From positions 1 through 64,000 of IMG/VR virus record IMGVR_UViG_3300030685_000017: a DNA stretch of 64,000 nucleotides. One strand, 5' to 3'. The position numbers and the translations under genes are program-made. This document shows positions 9,048 through 19,156 of this stretch, piece after piece. Numbering within the stretch: the first letter of the stretch is position 1; each line of letters starts with the position of its first letter. Under the pieces are notes generated by a model. It did no database searches. It was given only the letters and a program-made list of their open reading frames with translations, and was not told the origin of the DNA. Source of the stretch: a virus.

Positions 9048-9536
9048 TTATGCGCTAATTTTAACCTGTTTAGTAGTAGCATCAACGGTTACAGCGGCAT
9101 CAATAACTGGTGTACCCGAAAATCCTACGGCAGATAACTCAAAGGTATCACCCGGGAACAGCGGATATGAACGAACAACATCACCGTTAGCATTATAAAA
9201 AGCACTATCAGCTTTTATAATACTATTAAATTCATAAGTATTCATAGGTACTGCAAGCAGAAAATAAGCATTTACTGCTGTAAGTACATCTACATAAAAA
9301 TTACCATTACTTGCTTTTTCGTGACGGATTTTACCAGTAAATGTTGTTGCTACTGCTTCTGCATAAATTTCTCCAGTAACATTAGCACCTTTACCTACAA
9401 TAACTCCATTATCATGATCAGCGGTGATTTTAATATTAATACATCCTTCACCACCAACACCTTTAGTAGCAGTAAGGTTAGAACTACCAGCAACAGCATG
9501 TTTAGCCGCTGACAGATTTACTATACTCTGTGCCAT
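9048..9536 (-). CDS. Probable head decoration protein
   Basis: This 162-residue, Ala/Val/Thr/Gly-rich beta protein (MAQSIVNLSAAKHAVAGSSN) lies between the prohead protease/scaffold and the major capsid genes, the position of lambda gpD-like decoration or head-fiber proteins. It is preceded by AGGAGG and has GC-rich codon use like the capsid gene, indicating high expression. No diagnostic motif; assignment by position, size and composition. Confidence 0.65.
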   Translation of the reverse strand: MAQSIVNLSAAKHAVAGSSNLTATKGVGGEGCINIKITADHDNGVIVGKGANVTGEIYAEAVATTFTGKIRHEKASNGNFYVDVLTAVNAYFLLAVPMNTYEFNSIIKADSAFYNANGDVVRSYPLFPGDTFELSAVGFSGTPVIDAAVTVDATTKQVKISA

Positions 9537-9584
9537 ATTTTTTTCCTCCTAATTTAGAACTTAACATAAGTTCAAAAACGTTTA

Positions 9585-10508
9585 TTATTTAGATTTTTCA
9601 AACAATCCACTATAAGAAGCTCTTTTTGTATTTTCTTTAGCTACAGAAAAACCAATTTTATTGGATTTCTTTTTACTTTCTGCTGAAAACACCACATCTA
9701 CTTTATGTGTTTTACTAAAATTACCAAGAATAGCATCAGCTTCTTTAGTAAGCGCTTCAATAGAGTAATTTTCTTTACTTTCTTTTAATTCTTGAAATTC
9801 TTTTACATCTTTTAATTTAGAATAATCTTCTGAATTTAAAACAAGATCTTTTGATTCATTAAGAATTTTGGTTTCACTTGTTTCTTTATAATTTTTTAAT
9901 TCTTCATATGTAGTAGTCATATTATTAAGCTTTGCTTCTTCATCAGAGGTTAAGAAATTAACATATACTTCTTCACGATCCCCCGTAAGATTAAAAGTAT
10001 CATTTCCGCTATCTACATAAGACTGACGATAAAAACGACCATTCCAAAAATCACTCATAACTAGATAACCATCATATACTGTTACACAATAATAAGTATT
10101 ATCACTTTCGCTATAAGTCATATTAACTAAATCTTCCAAAGCACTTATTGTATCATTTAAAGAAATATCAAAATCTTTTGTAATACCTTCTGAATTAGTA
10201 ATAGAATACTTTTTCTTTTTGCTAGTACCCTCTGAACCACCAGAACCGCCACCGCATCCTTCTGTTACTACCGTTTCTGTTTCTGTAACTATAGTATCAG
10301 TTGTAGGCTCTTCTATTACAGCAGATGCATCTGCATTATCTTCTGCTTTAATTTCTGGTTCTACGTCAGTATCGATTTTTGTATCATCTGTATTTTCAAA
10401 TTTTTCTTTAAATAATTTTTCTAAGTCCTCATCAGATAAACCATCTGTTTCAAAAGTAATTTGTTCTTCTGTTACAGCATATTTTTCCATAAGTTCTTTA
10501 ATTGTCAT
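9585..10508 (-). CDS. Nested in-frame scaffold protein (internal start)
   Basis: Inside the protease-scaffold gene, AAAGGAGG is followed 13 bases later by an in-frame ATG at 10508 (MTIKELMEKYAVTEEQ). The 307-residue product would comprise only the acidic, helical scaffold portion. Lambda C/Nu3 and several other phages make their scaffold from such nested starts. The spacing is longer than ideal, so efficiency is uncertain. Confidence 0.5.
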   Translation of the reverse strand: MTIKELMEKYAVTEEQITFETDGLSDEDLEKLFKEKFENTDDTKIDTDVEPEIKAEDNADASAVIEEPTTDTIVTETETVVTEGCGGGSGGSEGTSKKKKYSITNSEGITKDFDISLNDTISALEDLVNMTYSESDNTYYCVTVYDGYLVMSDFWNGRFYRQSYVDSGNDTFNLTGDREEVYVNFLTSDEEAKLNNMTTTYEELKNYKETSETKILNESKDLVLNSEDYSKLKDVKEFQELKESKENYSIEALTKEADAILGNFSKTHKVDVVFSAESKKKSNKIGFSVAKENTKRASYSGLFEKSK

Positions 10509-11291
10509 TGATTTATTATTTCCTCCTTTCATCAAAGATTGATTTTTATTAAAACAAGAAATTAATAAATCTATTTTTTCTTGTAGTTCTTTAACATTAA
10601 ATGTTTGATTAACATCTTGAGTTGTATCTGCTGGAACTATATTACTACCTAGCATACCTTCTCCAATTGGATTTCCATTATCATCTTTTCCAAGAATCGT
10701 AACTCCTAAAAATATAAAATCATTTATAACCATCATTTTATTTTTAGCATCATAACTTAAATCGTTAATTGAAATTTCAACACTTACACTACATTTTTGT
10801 TCTCGTCTTAATATATCTGCCGCTTGTGTATAATCTTCATAGATAATTCCATTAATTACTACAAAATTTTTTTGATATTCATCACTAAATACAAGTTTTG
10901 CATCACAACTTTCAGGAATTACACCAACAGGTATTTCATCATAAACTACATTACCATTTTCGTCTTCATGTATATTATGCGAATAAAATTCTGGTTGACC
11001 ATTTACATCATGGATAAATCCAAGAATAGGACGATTTTTTAAAGAAGGGAGAGCATTGGTCATAATATCAGTATTAATAAAGGATTGATTTCTATTTAAC
11101 CCATCATGACAAGCTTCTAATACTACAGGCATTAATCCTTCTGTCATATTATCTACTTCAAATTTTACTTTTCCGGGAATAGAAACAATAATACTGGAAT
11201 ATTCATCTATAGCAGAAAATTTCACATCTTTATTTTTAGAAGTATAAAAATTATATAATGCTTCTAATGACATTAATTTGTGTTTTTCCAT
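9585..11291 (-). CDS. Prohead protease fused to scaffold
   Basis: The 568-residue protein has an N-terminal protease part (about residues 30-230): LKNRPILGFIHDVNG carries the likely catalytic His and CSVSVEISI the likely catalytic Ser of a herpesvirus-assemblin/S78-type prohead protease. The rest is acidic and coiled-coil-like with a glycine-rich linker (GCGGGSGGSEG) and a charged C-terminus, typical of scaffold. It sits between portal and decoration/capsid genes. A strong internal ribosome binding site allows a second, shorter in-frame scaffold product (see the nested entry). The start ATG follows AAAGGAGG. Confidence 0.78.
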   Translation of the reverse strand: MEKHKLMSLEALYNFYTSKNKDVKFSAIDEYSSIIVSIPGKVKFEVDNMTEGLMPVVLEACHDGLNRNQSFINTDIMTNALPSLKNRPILGFIHDVNGQPEFYSHNIHEDENGNVVYDEIPVGVIPESCDAKLVFSDEYQKNFVVINGIIYEDYTQAADILRREQKCSVSVEISINDLSYDAKNKMMVINDFIFLGVTILGKDDNGNPIGEGMLGSNIVPADTTQDVNQTFNVKELQEKIDLLISCFNKNQSLMKGGNNKSMTIKELMEKYAVTEEQITFETDGLSDEDLEKLFKEKFENTDDTKIDTDVEPEIKAEDNADASAVIEEPTTDTIVTETETVVTEGCGGGSGGSEGTSKKKKYSITNSEGITKDFDISLNDTISALEDLVNMTYSESDNTYYCVTVYDGYLVMSDFWNGRFYRQSYVDSGNDTFNLTGDREEVYVNFLTSDEEAKLNNMTTTYEELKNYKETSETKILNESKDLVLNSEDYSKLKDVKEFQELKESKENYSIEALTKEADAILGNFSKTHKVDVVFSAESKKKSNKIGFSVAKENTKRASYSGLFEKSK

Positions 11292-11311
11292 TTTTCCTCC
11301 TTTCTCCCACT

Positions 11312-11500
11312 TTACAAAAACATTTTATTAGAAAAACTAACATCTTCCCCTTGACTAAACTGATACTTTATGCTAGAATTATTAATAAATTTATATCTAT
11401 TTTCTTCCATACCAATATATTCATAACCAGCTTCAATTAATTTATCTTTTACTTCTTTATCATAAGTTAAGATAAAAGTATCCTTTTTTGATTTAATCAT
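11312..11500 (-). CDS. Small protein between portal and protease genes
   Basis: A frame extends to 11554, but the good start is the ATG at 11500 (MIKSKKDTFILTYDKEVKDK) with GAGGT 8 bases upstream; this avoids a 44-base overlap with the portal gene. The 62-residue protein pairs a short strand (TFILTY) with KLIEAGYEYIGMEENRYKFIN, a compact alpha/beta layout seen in small Firmicutes phage proteins. Function unknown. Confidence 0.65.
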   Translation of the reverse strand: MIKSKKDTFILTYDKEVKDKLIEAGYEYIGMEENRYKFINNSSIKYQFSQGEDVSFSNKMFL

Positions 11501-11510
11501 TTTCTTTACC

Positions 11511-13049
11511 TCAATTGTTATTCTTGTTTTGATCTCTTGTCTTTGCACCCTCATCTGTAAGCTTTGTAGTATCTATTGTCGGTGCACCACCAGAGGTGCT
11601 AGTACCACTTTGAGTATTAGATGATTGTAATGGTATAAATTCAGAAGACAAATTCAAACAATTTTCTTCCAAGAAATTAAGACTAAGCGTTTCTAATTCT
11701 GTATAACCATTCAATGTATTTAAAGTTAATTTAACAGGTATTCCATACATTGCATCTTTTTGCAAATCTGCTTTATAAGTAGCCTTATCATATGGAGTAA
11801 CTGCGAGTAATTTAATTCTAGCTGGTTTTGCTACATTATAAGCTATCCAACGATTTAACCAACTTTCAATTTGTGGTCTAATGATAGAGGTAGCGTATAA
11901 AATATCACTAACTATAGCTCCATTCCATGCAGTTCCACCACTAATTGTAGATGAGTTTAATACTTGTGCACCACCAGAAGAGTTATATAAAGTCTTAGTG
12001 GCGTTTTCAATAATATTAATATCAGATGCTTGATCATCTTTAAATGCTATTGCATTTACATCTACAGGAGATAAAATTGCATTTACATATTCTGGTAAAG
12101 CTTCTACAGCTCTATTAAAATACGCTATAGCAGTATCAGGATCTACAGTAAAATCATCCGCATCAGTTGCATCGGTTCTAGTATCCAAACTAAATACCAA
12201 AGTCTTATAAACAGACGCTTCATCTTTTGTAGCCTGTAAATCTTCTGTATCGCATAAATTTATGATAGAATTAAATAATGCCGTATATGGCGGCATTGGC
12301 ATTGTTGGATCATCTATATTTACTTTTATACAAAAACAATTTTCATCAGGCATTGATTGATATTTCATAGTCTGATCTTTTTGATAAGCACTATACATTG
12401 ATACAAATGGATCTCCATAAAATTGTAATTGCTCTTGTCTATTTGTAAAATAACTCATATCCATAGAAAAACTTAATGTACCATCAGTATACATTCCTGT
12501 TACCTTACAATAATTATAAGGCAATGGTAAAATAAATAGACCAGTATCATCATAATAAATACATCCATATGCAGTATCTTCTCTCCAAGCAATAAGATTC
12601 ATTTTTAGAATTTCTGACTGTAAATTAATACTATCAAGAACCCTTGCTGTATTATAAAATTGCTTTAAAGAAGATTGTGTATCATTTGTTTTTGTTAAAT
12701 TTATTAAAGGTATAATACTTCTAAAGTCTGGATTTATCATAGAAGCATTATACCAAATAATTTTTCTATAAGGATTACTTCTTGTGTATAAATATCTACT
12801 TAATTCTACTAATTTTAAATAATAACTAGCAGGATTCTTTAAATAAGTTCTTAAAGTCTCTCTACTAAAAGTAGTGTAAGTACGTGTCTCTGATTTAGAA
12901 GGATTAATTAATTGTAATGTATCTTTTATCTTTTGCGCATAACTACGTATTTCTTCTGCTGAATGAGTTTGAATTACTTCTTTTTTTACAGACGGTCTAC
13001 GTCCGCGTTTAGTAACAGTTCCATTACTTTCTGTCAACTTAACAGGCAT
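11511..13049 (-). CDS. Portal protein
   Basis: A 512-residue protein directly downstream (18 bases) of the large terminase and upstream of the prohead protease, the standard portal position. It has a basic N-terminus (KRGRRPSVKKE), a long helical domain with repeated YLYTRSNPYRKIIWY and SYFTNRQEQLQFYGDPF segments, and a disordered Ser/Thr/Gly C-terminus, all usual for portal proteins, which form the dodecameric DNA gate at the capsid vertex. Length fits. AAGGAG precedes the ATG. Confidence 0.82.
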   Translation of the reverse strand: MPVKLTESNGTVTKRGRRPSVKKEVIQTHSAEEIRSYAQKIKDTLQLINPSKSETRTYTTFSRETLRTYLKNPASYYLKLVELSRYLYTRSNPYRKIIWYNASMINPDFRSIIPLINLTKTNDTQSSLKQFYNTARVLDSINLQSEILKMNLIAWREDTAYGCIYYDDTGLFILPLPYNYCKVTGMYTDGTLSFSMDMSYFTNRQEQLQFYGDPFVSMYSAYQKDQTMKYQSMPDENCFCIKVNIDDPTMPMPPYTALFNSIINLCDTEDLQATKDEASVYKTLVFSLDTRTDATDADDFTVDPDTAIAYFNRAVEALPEYVNAILSPVDVNAIAFKDDQASDINIIENATKTLYNSSGGAQVLNSSTISGGTAWNGAIVSDILYATSIIRPQIESWLNRWIAYNVAKPARIKLLAVTPYDKATYKADLQKDAMYGIPVKLTLNTLNGYTELETLSLNFLEENCLNLSSEFIPLQSSNTQSGTSTSGGAPTIDTTKLTDEGAKTRDQNKNNN

Positions 13050-13066
13050 TTATTCTCCTTTCTTTC

Positions 13067-14881
13067 TCAGTCGAACATTTTATATCTTTTTACGGTTCTT
13101 ATCGGTAAAGTATTTCCTAAAATTATTTTTTCTATTTCAGATTTTTCTGGTTTTAATAAACGCTCCAATTGACATTGCACGTAATAGTTGTAAGACATAC
13201 TTGAATATCTATCTTTACGAGTTCCAGATCTTTCAAAAACTCTTACTGTATTACCTGTCGCTTCGTATTCCAAATTAAGTAATTCATTAATAGAAGCTGT
13301 GGTATGAATATAAGATGCTTTTAAATTTACTTGATCTACTGGATTCATTTTTATATAATTTTTAACAGAAGTCTTTAATATTTCATCTGCTTCAAATTCA
13401 GACACTAATAGATTAACTTTATTAAGCTGAAATCCGTTTCTTAAATTTTTAGCTGCGTCACTATTAAAAATAGGAGAACCAAGTATTCCCCAAATTACTT
13501 TATTAGCATTTTTTATTTTACATCTTGAAGCATAATCTTCAAGGGTAGCTCTGTTACTACCTGCGAGTCTTAATTGCTTATCACTGATAGTCATGGCTTT
13601 ATAAGTTACTCCAGTAGCGGGGTCAAATTGATCTCTTATAATAAAATCATATACACCCACTCCAAGACCCTTTATATCCACTGCTATATCTGTACAATTA
13701 TATTCATAAAATAATCTCATGACTCGTAGTCCTAATTCATCTGTAGTCATACCTTCATGACTTTCATAATATAAGAAATTTCCAGTATACGAAGTTTGAC
13801 TAGATTTTATTACATTATTAATCTGTAAGGATGCAGAGTCATTTGCTCTATTTTTAGAAGAAAGCAACGCTATATCTACTGATAAAATACGTCTTTCATT
13901 AGCTAATAATTTAGGTATTTTAAGATCTTTTATATTTTTATATATCTCTGGAGAAAAATAGCTATTCTTTAATTTACGACATTTAGAAACATCATTATAA
14001 TTAAAGAATGATCCGTCAGTATCTCCAAAAAATAAACATTCCAATTCCATTTGAAATTTTAAAGGATCAAAATCAGCTTCAGACATTTCATCTTCTATCT
14101 GACTTCTATCAAACATTTTTTCCTTAATGGAAAGTTGATAAGGTAATGCACAACAAAAATATTTTCTTGTATCATCAAGCATATTTACAAAATATGCCTT
14201 TAATTTATCATATGACCAATGACTTTGATACCAAGCCGAACTCATATAAATTTCTTTATTTCTTTCAAGTAAATCAGCATATTCCGGTTTAGAAATATAC
14301 CCCGGTCTTCTTGGTGCTGTAAGAAATCTACGAAGTACTGTATTAATAACATTAAGATCTACCATACGAAATTCATCAATAATAATAATATTCGCTCTTG
14401 CAGATCTAGCATTGTCAGAAGCAGTAACCACCTTTATATAAGAGCCATTTTTAAATTTACATTCGGCTTTATTTTGACCTATTGTAATAATTTTTATTTC
14501 AGAACGTAGATTTAAAGAACCCCATCCATAGTTTATCATAAAATCATCTTCAATTTTACTTAGTACTTCATTGGCTTGTGATCTACAACTTGATGCAATT
14601 ACAATTTTAGTCCCCGGAAATAATATACATCTAATAACACAAAATAAAGCAGTAAGCCAAGTTTTTCCAGATCCTCTTGCCGCAATATACATAAAATAAT
14701 TTTCATGCATCAAAGCATAAATTAAAATTTTTTGAAATAATGCGAGTTTAATATTTAAAAATTCTTTTACAAAACGTTGAGGATTTTCTCTATAAAAACT
14801 AGCGCGTCTTGCAATTGTAGTCATTACTCTTTTATATTTATCAAGATTTAATTCTTTTTCGCTCTTTTTTTGTTCTGCCAT
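13067..14881 (-). CDS. terL: Terminase large subunit
   Basis: A 604-residue packaging motor. The ATPase domain has Walker A AARGSGKTW (about residues 67-75), a Walker B IIIIDEF (about 167-173) and a following coupling region; the C-terminal nuclease domain has the acidic RRILSVDIAL and DIAVDIKGLG strands expected of the RNase H-like fold. It translocates DNA into the prohead through the portal and cuts the concatemer. The start follows GGTGAT, and the upstream zinc protein gene ends 8 bases away. Confidence 0.95.
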   Translation of the reverse strand: MAEQKKSEKELNLDKYKRVMTTIARRASFYRENPQRFVKEFLNIKLALFQKILIYALMHENYFMYIAARGSGKTWLTALFCVIRCILFPGTKIVIASSCRSQANEVLSKIEDDFMINYGWGSLNLRSEIKIITIGQNKAECKFKNGSYIKVVTASDNARSARANIIIIDEFRMVDLNVINTVLRRFLTAPRRPGYISKPEYADLLERNKEIYMSSAWYQSHWSYDKLKAYFVNMLDDTRKYFCCALPYQLSIKEKMFDRSQIEDEMSEADFDPLKFQMELECLFFGDTDGSFFNYNDVSKCRKLKNSYFSPEIYKNIKDLKIPKLLANERRILSVDIALLSSKNRANDSASLQINNVIKSSQTSYTGNFLYYESHEGMTTDELGLRVMRLFYEYNCTDIAVDIKGLGVGVYDFIIRDQFDPATGVTYKAMTISDKQLRLAGSNRATLEDYASRCKIKNANKVIWGILGSPIFNSDAAKNLRNGFQLNKVNLLVSEFEADEILKTSVKNYIKMNPVDQVNLKASYIHTTASINELLNLEYEATGNTVRVFERSGTRKDRYSSMSYNYYVQCQLERLLKPEKSEIEKIILGNTLPIRTVKRYKMFD

Positions 14882-14889
14882 AATATCAC

Positions 14890-16152
14890 CTATTCTTCAT
14901 CTTGGTCAGAACTTCCAAAAATATGATTAAATAAATCTTCTTGATCTGTTTCTTCATTATAATTTGGTTTTTCAACTGTATATTTTTTCATAACTCCATC
15001 ATATAAATTAGAAAAAGCATTTTTAAGTTTTAATACTTTTGCTAAATGACCCCTGAAAAATACATCTATATATAAACCAATTTTATCTATATCTTTAAAC
15101 TGTTCATCTACTTCTGGAATTGGTTCATTTTCTTCCCATTTTTGAATAAGCGTACCAAAAGTTTGTGCTTCTGAAATAGCATCATTTGAATTTTGTTTTG
15201 GTTGCAAATTTCCTGTAGACAATAAATTTTGATAAGTAGCGTCAAGATCTTTAGTACTTTCTGATCTACGAGTTGCTTGTAAAATTTCCCATTGTTTTAA
15301 ACATATTCTTTTAAATATTTCTTCTTGTGCTTTAGTTTTACATTCATGTCTTGAAACCCAATCATCATATTCATTCTGACAATAAATATATGCTTCATCA
15401 GGTAAACCAAAACCAAAGAACTTTTTACTTTTTTCAATTTTATCTACTATTTTATCTTTTAATTCAGTTTCATCTAAATATTCAAGACCACTTACAATAG
15501 TATATTCACCTTCTAAAATATTCTGAAAAGTTAATTTTTTAGAATTAATTGATAAAAATTCTCTATCACTATCATCAAATCCATAAATTCCATATGAAGG
15601 ACAGCATATTATTATTACATATGCATCCCAAATTGATTTATGTCTAGTATTTTTATCATTATAGGAATTAATAGCATCAACTATTTTATTTTTATATAAA
15701 ACAAAATCTGCTTTTTTTGCGGCAGAAAGAAAAGTTTCAAAAGTTTCTTTACTAGTACCGTCAGATGGATTATACCCATTTGCTATTTTATTTAAACAAG
15801 TACTACATATTGGTATTAGACCAGTAGCAGTTTTACTACTAGATAAAAATTCTGATCTAACCGTCATTCTGCCACAATTGTGACACATATATTTTTTCTT
15901 GTAAAGTTCAAATTCATTAAATAATTTATTATATTCATTTCTTACTTTTAAAGCTGTCATTTGTGATGTTTTATCAATCAGACCATCTTTATCTTCTATT
16001 GGTATACCACAAATTTTTTGAGCAAGAAGTTTTTTTGTTTCTTCTTCTTCAAATTTCTTTTTTTCACTAAGAGATTTTTTATCTTCTTTTATTATTTCCC
16101 GTTCTACAAAAGAAACAGCTCGTTCTAAAGCTATACCTTGATCCTTATTCAT
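14890..16152 (-). CDS. Zinc-ribbon protein next to TerL, possible small terminase
   Basis: A 420-residue protein with a lysine/glutamate-rich N-terminus, then YMCHNCGRMTVRSEFLSSS and IPICSTCLNKIANGY: CxxC and CxxC 29 residues apart form a zinc ribbon (about residues 94-125). The C-terminus is acidic. CxxCG..FLxS..ICxxCL proteins often precede terminase genes in clostridial phages and may act as the DNA-recognition subunit; this is inference from position. It could also be an unrelated DNA-binding protein. It ends with TAG, showing TAG is a stop in this arm. Confidence 0.6.
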   Translation of the reverse strand: MNKDQGIALERAVSFVEREIIKEDKKSLSEKKKFEEEETKKLLAQKICGIPIEDKDGLIDKTSQMTALKVRNEYNKLFNEFELYKKKYMCHNCGRMTVRSEFLSSSKTATGLIPICSTCLNKIANGYNPSDGTSKETFETFLSAAKKADFVLYKNKIVDAINSYNDKNTRHKSIWDAYVIIICCPSYGIYGFDDSDREFLSINSKKLTFQNILEGEYTIVSGLEYLDETELKDKIVDKIEKSKKFFGFGLPDEAYIYCQNEYDDWVSRHECKTKAQEEIFKRICLKQWEILQATRRSESTKDLDATYQNLLSTGNLQPKQNSNDAISEAQTFGTLIQKWEENEPIPEVDEQFKDIDKIGLYIDVFFRGHLAKVLKLKNAFSNLYDGVMKKYTVEKPNYNEETDQEDLFNHIFGSSDQDEE

Positions 16153-16189
16153 CGTTTTATTTCTCCTTTTATTTCTTATATATAAAATT

Positions 16190-16217
16190 TACTGGGAATA
16201 AATTAATATTCCCAGTA
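16190..16217 (-). terminator. Hairpin between fiber and zinc-ribbon genes
   Basis: TACTGGGAAT and ATTCCCAGTA form a perfect 10-bp stem with an 8-base loop just downstream of the fiber gene. The following sequence on the minus strand is AT-rich but lacks a clean U-run, so this may be a weak terminator or an RNA stability element. Confidence 0.5.
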
Positions 16218-16289
16218 ATATATTTTTATTAATTTATTATGAGCTGTAAGTATCACTGTTATACTTTGTGTAGATAAAACAAATATTAA

Positions 16290-18749
16290 TTAGGCAGTAC
16301 GTTTCCACATATAAACTGTAATATATGGTTGTATAATAGAATGATATCCATTTCCACCTTCATAACTAGTATAATCTGTACCTGTTGTTTCATCAGCCGC
16401 ATTATTTCCACCAGAACCACACGATTGTGTATAACTATGATTTTGAAACGAATGTCTATGTTGTGGCATTTCTGCTATGGTCAGTTGATGCGTATATTCT
16501 CCACCAGTAGTTGTAGTTGAAAATGCTCTTTGAGTGCCATTTGTATCAGTTCCTGTACCAGCACCAATCAAAACCCTACCTGATCCATATTGTACCCATG
16601 TTCCAAATCCTAAGTATGTAGATGGATTAGCTGAATTTTCAGTAATTTCTATATGTCCAACAGGATACATTAAATTTGCAACTTGTGTCATAAGACTTAC
16701 TGCATTTACAGCAGAAGATCCAATTTGTCTAATTATTGCCTTACTACCATTATTTGAACGAAATGTTGATGTACAATAACTAAGTATTATTCTTAATTTT
16801 ACAGTTTGATTAGTTGTCGGAGTATAAATAGCATGTATTTCGATATTATCACATTCAGGAACAGTTCTAGTAGATGGAACCAATATACCAACACTTTGAA
16901 AATTTGGTAACAATGATACATTTGTTGTTGCATCTACCCAATCTATTGTATTAAATCCTCCAGTAGCATCTGAATAACTTGTAAAGGCTGGTTCTCCTAT
17001 AAGTTCATAAGTTTTTCCTGCCGATAAAGTAGCAACACCAGTTGTTGTATTATAAGGAATATTACCAGATACAATAGAATTAAATATTAAATCACTATTT
17101 TGTCCCATTCCTGTTACATCTGATGTAATTCTTGCCACATTAAGATAATCCATAGTATTTATTACAGGTGCAGACTGAGATAATACACTTATTTTTATCC
17201 TAGACATTCCTGCCCCATAAATTGTATTTGTTCCGACAATAGTTGTGATTCTTAATTTTACTATGGTATCAACTGTCGTGGTTATAATATGAGATGTACA
17301 ATTTAAAGTACCACAATTATATGTATAGGTAGTAGGTCTTAATACCGTTTGTGCCCCAAGTATAACATTAGATACATCTGCCCAATTAATTCTTATTTCT
17401 CCATTTGCGGCACCAAAATCAGCCATAAAATAGGCTTCTAATAAATATGTTTTTCCTGCTTTTAAGGTAAAATTATTATCAGATAATGATATATCTGAAC
17501 CCGCAAAATTTAATGTTATTGGTGTTATATCTGAAATTGTGGATACAGTTCCTTGAGTTGGCGCTCCATAATAATAACTAGCTTGTGTAAAAACAGTTGT
17601 TCTGTTATCTGCTACAATTATATCATTATATCCATCAGAACGAATAACAACAGATTCACCTTTATTACATAAATAAACAGGATTTGTTGAACCTTCTAAT
17701 AATTCACTTCCGTAAGGTTTTATACAAACTACATTAGATGAATTGTCAACTTTTTTTATTTCTATTAATTTTCCAGTATTACCAGATGCAGTTAATAAAG
17801 TAATGGTTCTAGTAGAAGAAGAACTATCTACTTCTAATGTTGTAAACCACGCATTAGGAGAACCGTCAACATTTAATGTCTGAATAGTATTTATACCACT
17901 ACCAGAACTCCCTAAAGATTCCCAATAAGCAGATTCCGTTGAACCAAAAGTTGTTCCTGTAGTTCTAGCTGATAATGAACGAATAAATTGTCCGATTAAA
18001 AATGATCCATAACTGGTAGTACATTTTCTTACTTCTCCAAGTCTTACAACTGTACTTGCAGACCAATCTAAAACTGTTGAACTATCTGCTATATTTAATT
18101 TATTATTTAAAGCCGTTTGTGTTGCAGTAGAAATTGGCTTATTTGCATCAGAAGTATTATTAACCTGATCAAGACCAATATCTGTTTTAGCTAAAGTTAC
18201 AACACCAGTTTTACCATTTACAGACACAACCTGACTTGATACATTTCCCATTGAAAGCCAATTTGCAGAAATAGAAGGATCTAAATTAGCATTTATCCCA
18301 TAAGCATTTTTAGTATCTGCTTCTATGGCTACCATAAAATCTGAACATAAAGCAAGTGCCAATCTAGCCGCAGTATTTGTAACACCTAAAATTTTAGCAC
18401 CATTTATTGTTAAATATGTTAAATCTACTTTCCCATTTGCATTTAAAGGAACAACGCCATTTGAAGCACCTTTTTGAGATAATGGTATTTGAGCATCATT
18501 CGTAACATTACCCAATCCTATATCAGAAGAAGTAGGCATATGTGATAATTTACCACTTACATTAAGTGTCTCAACTCCATTAGCAATTCCCATTTCTGTA
18601 CGTTTTACTTGTGAATCATTCGTTACATTAGATAAATTAACATCATCTTTTGTTAAACTTACAACTCCGAATCTACCATTTACAGAAGATACCTCAGTTA
18701 TACCAGCATTCATAAGTGATAACGCTCTTGCAATCATATCTATTGCCAT
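16290..18749 (-). CDS. Tail fiber / collar-domain protein
   Basis: An 819-residue receptor-binding type protein. The N-terminal 250 residues contain repeated tail-fiber motifs of the form VNGRFGVVSLTKDDVNLSNV (again at VNGKTGVVTLAKTDIGLDQV, with LGNVTNDAQ between), the triple-stranded fiber repeat common in Firmicutes phages. The middle is beta-rich. The C-terminus has the phage tail collar signature: GHIEITENSANPSTYLGFGTW, then EMPQHRH and a GNGYHSIIQPYITVYMWKR end. It is transcribed before the terminase genes. A weak GGTGAA precedes the ATG. Confidence 0.88.
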   Translation of the reverse strand: MAIDMIARALSLMNAGITEVSSVNGRFGVVSLTKDDVNLSNVTNDSQVKRTEMGIANGVETLNVSGKLSHMPTSSDIGLGNVTNDAQIPLSQKGASNGVVPLNANGKVDLTYLTINGAKILGVTNTAARLALALCSDFMVAIEADTKNAYGINANLDPSISANWLSMGNVSSQVVSVNGKTGVVTLAKTDIGLDQVNNTSDANKPISTATQTALNNKLNIADSSTVLDWSASTVVRLGEVRKCTTSYGSFLIGQFIRSLSARTTGTTFGSTESAYWESLGSSGSGINTIQTLNVDGSPNAWFTTLEVDSSSSTRTITLLTASGNTGKLIEIKKVDNSSNVVCIKPYGSELLEGSTNPVYLCNKGESVVIRSDGYNDIIVADNRTTVFTQASYYYGAPTQGTVSTISDITPITLNFAGSDISLSDNNFTLKAGKTYLLEAYFMADFGAANGEIRINWADVSNVILGAQTVLRPTTYTYNCGTLNCTSHIITTTVDTIVKLRITTIVGTNTIYGAGMSRIKISVLSQSAPVINTMDYLNVARITSDVTGMGQNSDLIFNSIVSGNIPYNTTTGVATLSAGKTYELIGEPAFTSYSDATGGFNTIDWVDATTNVSLLPNFQSVGILVPSTRTVPECDNIEIHAIYTPTTNQTVKLRIILSYCTSTFRSNNGSKAIIRQIGSSAVNAVSLMTQVANLMYPVGHIEITENSANPSTYLGFGTWVQYGSGRVLIGAGTGTDTNGTQRAFSTTTTGGEYTHQLTIAEMPQHRHSFQNHSYTQSCGSGGNNAADETTGTDYTSYEGGNGYHSIIQPYITVYMWKRTA

Positions 18750-18751
18750 AA

Positions 18752-19087
18752 TTATTCACCTATTGCTCTTCCATAAACAAATACAGGATCTCCACTGGTA
18801 TCGGTAATATTTACTCTTATTTTATTAAGACCCGCTACTGGAAAATTATAAAAATAATTTGTATCATTTGTAGAAGTTACTATCGAATATGGAATAGATT
18901 CTTTTATAACAGGAATAGATTTATAATTGTTTAAATCTGCTTCACCTTCGAAATTTACAGTAACAGTACCAACAGTTGCGATTTCTATTCTTACACCCTC
19001 CTCATATGATGATACATTAATTTCATTTCCATAACCAGTTGTCGTAGTACCATCGTGGAATTTTATAATTCTTTGAAAGATTGGCAT
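18752..19087 (-). CDS. Small beta protein, possible fiber partner
   Basis: The ATG at 19087 (MPIFQRIIKFHDGTTTT) has AAGGAG upstream and is preferred to the longer frame from 19108. The 111-residue product is beta-rich (VRIEIATVGTVTVNFEGEAD) and ends two bases before the tail fiber start. Its position suggests a fiber-associated or surface protein; nothing more specific is visible. Confidence 0.6.
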   Translation of the reverse strand: MPIFQRIIKFHDGTTTTGYGNEINVSSYEEGVRIEIATVGTVTVNFEGEADLNNYKSIPVIKESIPYSIVTSTNDTNYFYNFPVAGLNKIRVNITDTSGDPVFVYGRAIGE

Positions 19088-19156
19088 GACTAACTCCTTT
19101 CTATGCATAGCATATGAGATTTTTAATAATATAATAAGTTGTCATACTTATTATAG

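Noticed and set aside
10219-10542. Plus-strand frame opposite the prohead protease
   Set aside because: It is a Ser/Pro-rich shadow of the acidic scaffold on the other strand, without a ribosome binding site.
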